In this document: piece by piece, positions 34,216-42,013 of the stretch
How the letters are laid out: each line of letters begins with the position of its first letter
Position numbering within the stretch: position 1 is the first letter of the stretch
Source: Brevibacterium sp. JSBI002
GTDB taxonomy: Bacteria > Actinomycetota > Actinomycetes > Actinomycetales > Brevibacteriaceae
Direction of reading: 5' to 3'
DNA: 64,000 nucleotides
Assembly (NCBI RefSeq): GCF_026013965.1
Contig: NZ_CP110341.1
Location: 3,472,001-3,536,000 of the forward strand
Translations under genes and position numbers: made by a program
Notes under the pieces: generated by a model
What the model saw: only the letters and a program-made list of their open reading frames with translations
Told to the model about the DNA's origin: nothing
The model's database searches: none

Positions 34216-36150
34216 TCAGGCGCCGCGGAGGTCGAGGGTGAGTGCGTTCGGAGCCGAATCCACGAGCTCGACGGGGATGCCCCAGTCCTGCTGGTAGAGG
34301 TGGCAGGCCGCGTGCAGCGGGATCTCTCCCCCGGGCTCACCGTCGCAGGCTGCAGCACGCGCTGTCACGTGCAGCACTCCCTCGGTGAACTCGGGATTGA
34401 TGACGATATCTCTGCTGAGCCCCTCGGCTCCGCCTTCTCCGGAGGAGATGAGTTCCGGCGGCGTCGCAGACACCTGCAGGAACGTGGGATCACCCCATCG
34501 GTCGTCGAGCTTCTGACCAGCCGGGACAGTGAAGCTCACGGTCAGCGACACCGGACCCGAGGCGATCTCGGTCGAAGGGCGCTTCGTCGTCAATGCGCCT
34601 TCGTCGACCTTCTGGGCGTCCTTGGGCAGCTTCACCCGGGTGAGTGCGTGCGCAGCGGACTCGACAACGATGAGTTCGGCGTCATCGGGGGTGTCCTCAT
34701 TGTCGATGAGGACGATGTCCGAGGGCTCGCGCAGGCCGCGCGCCAGGGTCGTGACTTCCTCGGTCTTCGGGTCGAAGCGGCGGATCGCACCGTTGTAGGT
34801 GTCGGCGATCGCGACCGACCCGTCAGGCAGGCTGCGCACTCCCAGCGGGTGCTGCAAGCGGGCTTCGGCGGCCGGTCCGTCGCGGAAGCCGAAGTCGAAG
34901 AGTCCGACGCCCACCAGCGAGGACACCTCACCGGTGGCGGGGTCGAGGCGGCGGATCGCCGAGGTCTCGGAGTCGGCGACGAACACCTCGCCCGCGGGCC
35001 CGAGGTCGAGACCGGAGGACTGGGCGAACCACGCCGACTCGCCGTCGCCGTCGACCAGGCCCTCATTCATCGTGCCCGAGAGGATGCGGATCGTGCCGTC
35101 CTTCGGATCGAAAGACCAGATGGTGTGGTTGCCTGCCATCGCCACGACCACCTCGGCGGTGGAGGGGACGAAGAGGACATCCCACGGCGAGGACAGCTTC
35201 ACGTCACGCGCGGGTCCGTCGTATCGTCCCAGTTCACCGGGCTTGCCACGGACGTTGTCGATGGCGCCGACCATGTGCTGCTCACCGGTGCCGGCGATGG
35301 TCGTGACCGTCTCGTTCTCCAGGTCGATTCCGCGCAGGGTGTGGTTGACGGTGTCGGCGACGACGAGCTGGTAGCCGACCTCGGCAGCCAGGTCGGCAGG
35401 CAGCACGGTGATGCCGCCGGGTTCGCTGAAGCTCGCCGAGGCGAAGTCGCCGTCGTTTGCCCCGCGCTCACCGGTGCCGATGCGGCGGATGATCGTGGCC
35501 GCGTCGTTGTCGTATTCGACGAGGCTGTGGTGTCCGGAATCGGCGACGATGAGGTGGCCCGAGGACAGCCGCGTGGCCTTTCCCGGGTAGAACAGGTCCG
35601 TCTCCGGGGCCGGCGGCGGAACGTAAGGGCCGTCACCCGAGTGGAGGGTGCCCTTGGCCGAGTGCTCCTCGATGAGGCCCTCGATGATCTCGGTGAGACC
35701 GGCCGCGTGGCCTTCACCGGACATGGTCGCCACGAGGTAGCCCTCAGGGTCGATGACCGCCAGGGTCGGCCAGGCGCGGGCGGTGTAGGCCTGCCAGGTG
35801 ACGAGGTCGGGATCGTCGAGTACAAGGTGCTCGACCTGGTACCGTTCCACGGCCTGGTCGACTGCTTCGACGGTGCGTTCGAACTCGAATTTCGGCGAGT
35901 GCACGCCGATGATGACGAGTTCTTTGGCGTACTTCTCCTCCAACGGGCGCAGTTCGTCGAGGACGTGGAGGCAGTTGATGCAGCAGAAGGTCCAGAAGTC
36001 GAGGAGGACGACCTTTCCGCGCAGGTCGGCCAGTGTCAGATCCTTGCCGCCGGAGTTCATCCATCGGCGGCCGACGAGTTCGGGCGCACGGACCTTGACG
36101 TCCCGTGCCGACGAGGTGGCTGACGAAGAAGTATCTGGACTGCTGTTCAT
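34216..36150 (-). CDS. Thioredoxin-like domain fused to NHL beta-propeller (NHLRC2-like)
   Basis: 644 residues from the ATG at 36150. Residues about 20-170 are a thioredoxin/TlpA-like domain with VVLLDFWTFCCINCLH; C57 and C60 form the CxxC pair, with a further C56. The cis-proline motif is RAWPTLAVID. About 190-520 is an NHL-repeat six-bladed propeller with repeated VADSGHH, VADTVNH, VADSETS and IADTYNG units. The C-terminal 110 residues form a beta-sandwich-like extension. No signal peptide, so cytoplasmic; the substrate is unknown. The domain order matches the bacterial NHLRC2 family. Confidence 0.85.
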   Translation of the reverse strand: MNSSPDTSSSATSSARDVKVRAPELVGRRWMNSGGKDLTLADLRGKVVLLDFWTFCCINCLHVLDELRPLEEKYAKELVIIGVHSPKFEFERTVEAVDQAVERYQVEHLVLDDPDLVTWQAYTARAWPTLAVIDPEGYLVATMSGEGHAAGLTEIIEGLIEEHSAKGTLHSGDGPYVPPPAPETDLFYPGKATRLSSGHLIVADSGHHSLVEYDNDAATIIRRIGTGERGANDGDFASASFSEPGGITVLPADLAAEVGYQLVVADTVNHTLRGIDLENETVTTIAGTGEQHMVGAIDNVRGKPGELGRYDGPARDVKLSSPWDVLFVPSTAEVVVAMAGNHTIWSFDPKDGTIRILSGTMNEGLVDGDGESAWFAQSSGLDLGPAGEVFVADSETSAIRRLDPATGEVSSLVGVGLFDFGFRDGPAAEARLQHPLGVRSLPDGSVAIADTYNGAIRRFDPKTEEVTTLARGLREPSDIVLIDNEDTPDDAELIVVESAAHALTRVKLPKDAQKVDEGALTTKRPSTEIASGPVSLTVSFTVPAGQKLDDRWGDPTFLQVSATPPELISSGEGGAEGLSRDIVINPEFTEGVLHVTARAAACDGEPGGEIPLHAACHLYQQDWGIPVELVDSAPNALTLDLRGA

Positions 36151-36328
36151 GATTCTATGATCGCAGATCCCCCACCGAGGCGGCCTCCCCGGTGTCATTG
36201 TGTGACAGTGCCGCTCGCGCCCGGTCCGGTGTTGGCTCCGTCCGCGGGCAGGCCGGTGCCGGATCCGAGTGCAACCAGTCCGGCGTTGGTTCCGGCCGCT
36301 GCCGATCAGCGGCGGGAAGGACTGCCGG

Positions 36329-37066
36329 TCAGGAGTAGTCGCGGGCGCCGAAGATGCTCGAACCGACTCGGACGATCGTGGCGCCTTCGGCGATGGCGAG
36401 TTCGAAGTCGTTGCTCATGCCCATCGACAGCTCGGTCGCCTCGGGGGGCATGACCCCGGCTCCGCGCAGCTTCTCGCTGAGTTCGCGCAGGTCGGAGTAG
36501 CTGGGGCGGATCTCTTCGGGACTGCTGCCGGGCAGGCCGATCGTCATGAGTCCGCGCAGCCGCATCCGACCAAGGTCCCGGGTCGCGCTGATGAGCTCCT
36601 CGGCGTCTTCGGGTGCGACACCGAACTTCGAGTCCTCGCGGGAGGTGTTGACCTGGATGAAGTAGTCGACGGTCTCATCGAGGACGTCGAGGCGGTTGTT
36701 GATCTTCTCGGCCAGCGAGAGGTTGTCGACGGACTGGACGCACTGAGCATGCCGCAGGGTGTGATTGACCTTGTTGCGCTGCAGCGGTCCGATGAGGTGG
36801 GTCTCGGGATCGAGGTCGGCGAGAGCCTCGGCCTTGCCGGTGATCTCCTGCACCTTGTTCTCGCCGATGAGGGTGAACCCGTGCTCGAGGGCGACGCGGA
36901 TCTTCTCTGCCGGCTGCGTCTTCGTGGCCAGCAGCACGCGCACATCGTCACCGCTGCGACCGCTCGACTCGGCGGCGGCGCGGGCACGGTCAGCCACCTC
37001 GTCGAGGTTGCCGATGATGGCTGCGATGTCGTAGGCGGACAGTGAGGGGGAATCAGGCGTACTCAT
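36329..37066 (-). CDS. YggS/PLPBP-family pyridoxal phosphate homeostasis protein
   Basis: 245-residue single-domain PLP carrier related to the alanine-racemase barrel. The PLP lysine is K49 in VLLATKTQP. Other signatures are GENKVQEITGKAE, HLIGPLQRNKVNH, VNTSREDSKFGV, GLMTIGLPGS, LSMGMSNDFELAI and RVGSSIFGARDYS. It balances free PLP and affects amino-acid metabolism rather than catalysing a reaction. In many actinobacteria it lies in the division cluster next to ftsZ; here it is alone. The ATG at 37066 is the first that begins the family N-terminus. Confidence 0.92.
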   Translation of the reverse strand: MSTPDSPSLSAYDIAAIIGNLDEVADRARAAAESSGRSGDDVRVLLATKTQPAEKIRVALEHGFTLIGENKVQEITGKAEALADLDPETHLIGPLQRNKVNHTLRHAQCVQSVDNLSLAEKINNRLDVLDETVDYFIQVNTSREDSKFGVAPEDAEELISATRDLGRMRLRGLMTIGLPGSSPEEIRPSYSDLRELSEKLRGAGVMPPEATELSMGMSNDFELAIAEGATIVRVGSSIFGARDYS

Positions 37067-37215
37067 GTCTCCAGTCTTGCATGAGCCGCGCGAAGTTTCA
37101 GGTCGCCGAGGATGCCGGCCGAGAAACGAATTGCGGACGATCCGGGTCGAAATCATCGTGATTCCTCGACCTGGATCGTCCGCAGCTCGGTGCCGCCGTT
37201 GTGAGCGGCCTGTGC

Positions 37216-37263
37216 TTGTTCCAACCGCCTCGGCGTCGGTTGTTCCAACCGCCTCGGCGTCGG
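37216..37263. repeat. Exact 24-bp tandem duplication upstream of mmsB stop
   Basis: Units 37216-37239 and 37240-37263 are identical, followed by a partial third start TTGAG. Each unit contains CCGCCTCGG. It lies in the 205-bp gap between yggS-like and mmsB. Confidence 0.9.
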
Positions 37264-37271
37264 TTGAGTGC

Positions 37272-38177
37272 TTACTTCGGCAGGCCCTCGGCGTTCGGGT
37301 CGATGTTCTTGATCAGCGCGGAGGTGTCGAGTCCGCCGAGGTCTTCGTCAATGAGCTTCTGCAGCTGTGCATGAACGAGGGTGGCCGCCGGGAGGTCGAC
37401 TCCCTGGGTCTCGGCGCCGGCGAGGGCCAGGCCGACGTCCTTGTGCATGAGTGCGGTGGCGAAACCGGGCTTGAACTCGTTGTTCGCCGCGGCCGTGGTG
37501 GTCACGCCGGGCACCGGATACCAGGTCCGCAGCGGCCAGGAGTCGCCGGAGGACACCTTGGCAATATCGTGGAAGACCTTCGGATCGAGGCCGAAGCGAT
37601 CGGCCAGCACAGCGCCTTCGACGACACCCTGAAGGCTGATCGAGAGCATCATGTTGTTGACGATCTTCGCGGCCTGACCTGCGGCGTCACCGCCGGCGTG
37701 GAAGATGTTCCCGGCCATTGCCTCGATGACGGGTCGGGCCTCTTCGATGTCGGCGTCGTCGCCGCCGAGCATGAACGTCAAGGTGCCGGCCTCGGCACCG
37801 GTGACGCCGCCGGAGACGGGACCGTCGATGAGGCGGAAGCCTGCCTTCTTCGCCTCGGAGTGGAGGAGGCGGGCCGAATCGAAGTCGATCGTCGAGGAAT
37901 CGATGAGGAGGGTCTTCCGGTCTGCGTTGGCCAGGACTCCGTCGGGCTCGAGGTATGCGGTGCGCGCGTGCTCGCCCTTGGGCAGCATCGTGAAGACGAT
38001 ATCGGCACCGGCGACCGCCTCGGCGATGGAACTCACGGGGTTCACCCCGCTCTTCGCGGCTGCGTCCACGGCCTCGGGGACGAGATCGAAACCATTGACG
38101 GTGTGACCGGCCTTGACCAGGTTCGCAGTCATCGGGCGGCCCATATTTCCCAGGCCGACCCATCCAATCGTCGACAT
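37272..38177 (-). CDS. mmsB: 3-hydroxyisobutyrate dehydrogenase
   Basis: NAD-dependent oxidation of 3-hydroxyisobutyrate to methylmalonate semialdehyde in valine degradation. 301 residues: Rossmann motif GLGNMGRPM at 8-16, substrate loop GPVSGGVTGAEAGTL at 119-133, catalytic K171 with N175 in AAKIVNNMM, and the C-terminal helical domain with FATALMHKDVGLAL. Related beta-hydroxyacid dehydrogenases (tartronate semialdehyde reductase) share these motifs, so specificity is inferred. A LysR gene diverges from it. The window also carries the oxo-acid dehydrogenase that would act earlier in valine breakdown. Confidence 0.85.
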   Translation of the reverse strand: MSTIGWVGLGNMGRPMTANLVKAGHTVNGFDLVPEAVDAAAKSGVNPVSSIAEAVAGADIVFTMLPKGEHARTAYLEPDGVLANADRKTLLIDSSTIDFDSARLLHSEAKKAGFRLIDGPVSGGVTGAEAGTLTFMLGGDDADIEEARPVIEAMAGNIFHAGGDAAGQAAKIVNNMMLSISLQGVVEGAVLADRFGLDPKVFHDIAKVSSGDSWPLRTWYPVPGVTTTAAANNEFKPGFATALMHKDVGLALAGAETQGVDLPAATLVHAQLQKLIDEDLGGLDTSALIKNIDPNAEGLPK

Positions 38178-38302
38178 AATATGCCTCCTCGCATCATGTT
38201 CAGCAACTCTTACGTGTTCCCTCTCACAGTACGCCAGTGAACGTGCGGAAGCCCGGCGGGGAGCCTCACCTCTTCCGCACCGGTTATGTGCGCGGACGCA
38301 GA

Positions 38303-38308
38303 TAGAAT
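38303..38308 (+). promoter_or_regulatory. TAGAAT -10 box suggesting a leaderless LysR transcript
   Basis: TAGAAT ends nine bases before the ATG at 38318 and no Shine-Dalgarno sequence precedes that ATG. Transcription from this box would begin at or next to the start codon, an arrangement common in actinobacteria. No clear -35 was found. Confidence 0.45.
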
Positions 38309-38317
38309 GGGGCCACT

Positions 38318-39193
38318 ATGGCTTCCTATGCACCTGGCAGTTCCGGTCCGCAGATCGCCCCCGAGGATCTGCTGACTCTGCTCGCCGTCGCCCGGCTGGG
38401 GAAGTTCACGGCCGCGGCACACAGCCTCGGTCTCAACCACACGACAGTCTCCAGGCGCATCGCCGCACTTGAGAAGGCATACGGCGATCGCGTGCTCGTG
38501 GCCTCGCCCGACGGGTGGGAGCTCAGCGCTGCCGGGCGTCAGCTGCTGCCGATCGCCGAGGACATCGAGGCCGCTCTGGGGCGCATCGATGCGCACTCGA
38601 ACTCCGCTCTGTCCGGGACGATCCGGCTGGCCTGCCCGCAGGCTTTCGCTCTTGAGTACGCCGTTCCGGCTCTCACCGCACTGCAGGGGCAGCATCCGGG
38701 ACTGCAGATCGAACTGATCACCGCCACGCAGCGGGCCCGGCAATATCGGTCGGGCGTCGATATCGAGATCGTCGTCGGGCGTCCGGATGCCCCACGCTCG
38801 ATCGCCAAGCACATCCGCGACTACCGGCTCCAGCTCTACGCTTCGCAGGATTACATCGCCTCGCATCCGATGCCGCAGACGCTGGATGATCTGGCCGACC
38901 ACCGGATGGTCTACTACATCGAGAATTCGCTGCGGGTCGATGATCTCGACGAAGCAGCCGACGAACTTCCGCGCGGGAGGGGATTCTTCCGGTCCACCTC
39001 GGTGCATGCGCATGTGCTCGCGACCTCGCACGGGGCCGGGATCGGCATCCTGCCGGACTTCCTCGCCCACGGAAACTCCCGCTTGGTGCAGGTTCTGCCC
39101 GAGCTGTTCTCCAAGCAGGTGTCCTATTGGGCCTCGGTCCGCCACGAGTCCCTGCGCAACGCCGGAGTCCGCAAAGTCTTAGAATCCCTCTAA
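38318..39193 (+). CDS. LysR-family transcriptional regulator
   Basis: 291 residues. N-terminal winged helix at about 8-70 with LLAVARLGKFTAAAHSLGLNHTTVSRRIAALEKAYG, a linker helix, then a periplasmic-binding-protein-like effector domain (IRLACPQAFALEYAVPAL, VDIEIVVGRPDAP, GIGILPDFLA). Divergent from mmsB with a 140-bp spacer; LysR proteins typically control the divergent gene, so mmsB and a hydroxy-acid effector are the first candidates. The transcript converges on the SDR gene and a 23-bp palindrome separates them. Confidence 0.9.
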   Translation: MASYAPGSSGPQIAPEDLLTLLAVARLGKFTAAAHSLGLNHTTVSRRIAALEKAYGDRVLVASPDGWELSAAGRQLLPIAEDIEAALGRIDAHSNSALSGTIRLACPQAFALEYAVPALTALQGQHPGLQIELITATQRARQYRSGVDIEIVVGRPDAPRSIAKHIRDYRLQLYASQDYIASHPMPQTLDDLADHRMVYYIENSLRVDDLDEAADELPRGRGFFRSTSVHAHVLATSHGAGIGILPDFLAHGNSRLVQVLPELFSKQVSYWASVRHESLRNAGVRKVLESL

Positions 39194-39196
39194 TTG

Positions 39197-39251
39197 CTAC
39201 CTGACGGCGGCCCAGCAACTCGCGCGAGGTTGCTGGGCCGCCGTCAGGTAG
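39197..39251. terminator. Long perfect palindrome between convergent LysR and SDR genes
   Basis: Perfect 23-bp arms at 39197-39219 and 39229-39251 (starting CTACCTGACGG) around a nine-base loop whose TCGCGCGA is itself self-complementary. It begins four bases after the LysR stop and ends 31 bases before the SDR stop, as expected for a bidirectional terminator, though the length and perfection are unusual for that purpose. Confidence 0.75.
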
Positions 39252-39282
39252 TTCTGGGAGGGGGAGCGAGATGCGGGGCAGT

Positions 39283-40029
39283 TCAGGCTGCCACCCAACC
39301 GCCGTCGATGCTGTGAGCGCTGCCGTTGATGACCGCGGCATGCTCCCCGGCCAGGAAGAGCGCAATGGCCGCGACATCCTCGGGCTCGGCGAGCTTGGGC
39401 ACCGCGGAATGGCCGAGGAAGACCTGCTCGAGGACCTCGTCCTCGCTGATGCCGTGCGTCTTCGCCTGGTCGGCGATCTGCCCCTTGACCAGGGGCGTGA
39501 GCACATAGCCGGGGTTGATCGCATTGCACGTCACTCCGTGCGGTCCGGCTTCGAGTGCGGTCGTCTTCGTCAGCCCCATGAGTCCGTGTTTGGCCGCTAC
39601 GTAGGCGGACTTGTTCGCCGAGGCGCGCAGCCCGTGGACGGACGAGAGGTTGATGATGCGCCCCCAGCCGCGTTCGCACATCTTCGGCAGCACCGCTTTC
39701 GTAAGCACGAACGGTGCTTCGAGCATGAGCGTGTTGATCAGCCGCCAGTCTTCGAGCGGAAATTCCGTGATCGGGTGAATCCGTTGGATGCCGGCGTTGT
39801 TGACGAGGATGTCGACGTCGAGATCGGTGCCGTCCAGCGCCGAGGTGTCCGCCAGGTTGACTGCCCACGCTTCGCCGCCGATCTCGTCGGCAACGGCCTG
39901 TGCCGAGTCGGCGTCGACATCGGCGACTATGACAGAGGCTCCGGCTCGTTCGAATGACTGAGCGATCGCTTTGCCGAGCCCGGATGCTCCGCCGGTGACG
40001 AGGGCGCGTTTGCCGGTGAGGTCTCCCAT
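39283..40029 (-). CDS. SDR oxidoreductase, 3-hydroxybutyrate dehydrogenase-like
   Basis: 248 residues from the ATG at 40029. NAD-binding TGGASGLG at 12-19, NNAG at 77-80, catalytic S130, Y143 and K147 (YVAAK). The C-terminal part, NPGYVLTPLVKGQIADQA and HSAVPKLAEPEDVAAIALFL, is characteristic of D-3-hydroxybutyrate dehydrogenase (BdhA). It would interconvert 3-hydroxybutyrate and acetoacetate. The MFS gene lies upstream in the same direction about 190 bp away, and may import a related carboxylate. Confidence 0.8.
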   Translation of the reverse strand: MGDLTGKRALVTGGASGLGKAIAQSFERAGASVIVADVDADSAQAVADEIGGEAWAVNLADTSALDGTDLDVDILVNNAGIQRIHPITEFPLEDWRLINTLMLEAPFVLTKAVLPKMCERGWGRIINLSSVHGLRASANKSAYVAAKHGLMGLTKTTALEAGPHGVTCNAINPGYVLTPLVKGQIADQAKTHGISEDEVLEQVFLGHSAVPKLAEPEDVAAIALFLAGEHAAVINGSAHSIDGGWVAA

Positions 40030-40168
40030 GAGATGTGCCTTTCGTGGTTCGAATCTGTCGTGCGTATCCAACTTCAACCCTGCGGAGGCCGAGGAATCAT
40101 CAAGGTGGGCGCCGAGGCGGCTGCCGAGCGTAGGTCGCAGTCCGACAGGTGAGGTCGGCGCCAGGCAA

Positions 40169-40202
40169 AGGGGCGGTGCCGATATTCACCGACACCGCCC
40201 CT
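40169..40202 (-). terminator. Hairpin downstream of the MFS gene
   Basis: AGGGGCGGTG (40169-40178) pairs with its complement at 40193-40202 across a 14-base loop, 21 bp past the MFS stop on the minus strand. Confidence 0.65.
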
Positions 40203-40222
40203 CACCGGGTCACCATCCGGCC

Positions 40223-41581
40223 TCAGCTGGCCGTGGCGACTCCGCGGCGCACCTTGTCTGCATGGTCGAGCGAGCGCAGGTCGATCCCCTTGGTCTCGCG
40301 GGTGAACATGAGTGCGATGAACGAGATGATCGCAGCGGCCAGCAGGTAAAGCGCGATCGGCACCGAGGAGTCGAAGGCGTCGAGCAGTGCGGTGGCGATG
40401 ATCGGCGCGAAGGATCCAGCGACGATGGCCGTCACCTGGTAGCCGGTGGAGACGCCCGAGTTGCGCATGCGGGTCGGGAACATCTCGGACATGATCGCCG
40501 GCTGGCCCGCGTACATCAGTGCGTGGAAGACGAGACCGATGAGGAGGGCGAGGAAGATCATGCCGGCACTACCGGTGTCATACATCGGGAAGGCGAAGAA
40601 GCCCCACGTTGCAGTCAGGATGATGCCCACGGCGTAGGGCATCTTGCGTCCGATCCGGTCGGTGGCAGCCCCGACGAGCGGAACGAGGACTGCGTGGATC
40701 GCGTGGGCGCCGAGGAGGAGACCGAGGATCTCGGCGGATTCGATCTTCACCTGCGTGGCGAGGTAGGTGATCGAGAAGGTCACCACGAGGTAGTAGTGGA
40801 TGTTCTCGACGAAACGCAGGCCCATCGCGGCGAAGACCTCACGCGGGTAGCGCTTGAACACGGCCTTGACGCCGTAGTCCACGCCTTCGTCGATCTCCTC
40901 AGCCTGAACCTCGTCGAAGATCGGCGCATCGGAGACGCGGGTGCGGATGTAGTAGCCGATGAGAACGATGACAGCCGAGAGCCAGAATGATACACGCCAA
41001 CCCCACGACAGGAAGTGCTCTTCGGTCAGCGTTGCGGTGAGGACGAAGAGAACCGCGGTGGCCAGCAGGTTGCCCAAGGGCACGCCGGACTGCGGGAATG
41101 ACGCCCAGAAGCCGCGCTCCTTGTTCGGAGCGTGCTCAGCCACGAGAAGGACAGCTCCGCCCCATTCGCCGCCGACCGCGAAGCCCTGGACCACACGCAG
41201 CAGCACGAGCAGGATCGGAGCGAGGTAGCCGATCTGGTCGAAGGTCGGCAGACAGCCCATGAGGAACGTGGCCACACCGACGAGGACGATCGAGAGCTGC
41301 AGCAGCTTCTTGCGTCCGTACTTGTCGCCGAAGTGACCGAAGACGATGCCACCGACGGGGCGGGCGATGAATCCGACTGCGTAGGTGGCGAAGCCTGCCA
41401 GGATCGGCGTCAGCGGATTGTCGGACGGCGGGAACAGAATGTGGTTGAACACCAGCGTGGCGGCCGAACCGTAGAGGAAGAACTCGTACCATTCGACGAC
41501 TGTTCCGGCCATCGAGGCAGCAACGACCTTGCGCAGCTGAGCGCGGATCGACTTCCTCTCAGCATTGTTCTGAGAACTCAT
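40223..41581 (-). CDS. MFS transporter, metabolite:H+ symporter (MHS) family
   Basis: 452 residues, about 12 membrane segments. MHS hallmarks: N-terminal ASMAGTVVEWYEFFLYG, HFGDKYGRKKLL between helices 2 and 3, VGGEWGGAVLL in helix 5, and a second loop DRIGRKMPYA. Such carriers import citrate, alpha-ketoglutarate, betaine, proline or shikimate by proton symport; the substrate is not decidable. The ATG at 41581 is used since family proteins begin just before this point. Downstream SDR gene suggests hydroxybutyrate or related acid as one candidate. Confidence 0.88.
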   Translation of the reverse strand: MSSQNNAERKSIRAQLRKVVAASMAGTVVEWYEFFLYGSAATLVFNHILFPPSDNPLTPILAGFATYAVGFIARPVGGIVFGHFGDKYGRKKLLQLSIVLVGVATFLMGCLPTFDQIGYLAPILLVLLRVVQGFAVGGEWGGAVLLVAEHAPNKERGFWASFPQSGVPLGNLLATAVLFVLTATLTEEHFLSWGWRVSFWLSAVIVLIGYYIRTRVSDAPIFDEVQAEEIDEGVDYGVKAVFKRYPREVFAAMGLRFVENIHYYLVVTFSITYLATQVKIESAEILGLLLGAHAIHAVLVPLVGAATDRIGRKMPYAVGIILTATWGFFAFPMYDTGSAGMIFLALLIGLVFHALMYAGQPAIMSEMFPTRMRNSGVSTGYQVTAIVAGSFAPIIATALLDAFDSSVPIALYLLAAAIISFIALMFTRETKGIDLRSLDHADKVRRGVATAS

Positions 41582-42013
41582 GGGACTCCTTCGTTTCCAC
41601 AATCCGCATCACCGTTGAATGCGCGAATAGGCTTGCTCCGGCGCCGACCGGCTGACAACCCGGGGCACTCAGACCGCATCGGCGCGGCCGGTGTACCCCT
41701 GCTTCAGCGCAGTGTTTCGGGCGGTTGGATATTTCTCATCTAAGGATCAGTGTGCGCCACGTTACGGAGTTTTTGGTAACGACCTGGCCATAATCCGAGA
41801 ATTTCCGGTGCACATTCGTGCACAGCGGTTGTGCAGCAGTCAGCTGTACCTGCTTGGTGACCGCAAGGCTGATTGCAGTGCGGATGGTCATCCGCGGAGG
41901 TTCGCCGCGCGCCCGCGCAGCAACACCCGATCAACGCCGAGGCAGTCCCACCCTATCCTGGCGACGCGGCCACCCGCAGGACGTGGTCCGACCCCACCGA
42001 GTCGGCCTCCACC
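41582..42013. other. Intergenic region, promoter of the MFS gene presumed
   Basis: 432 bp between two minus-strand genes. No gene on either strand looks real. The part at 41720-41830 is lower in GC and should carry the MFS promoter. No repeat or strong hairpin was noticed. Confidence 0.4.
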
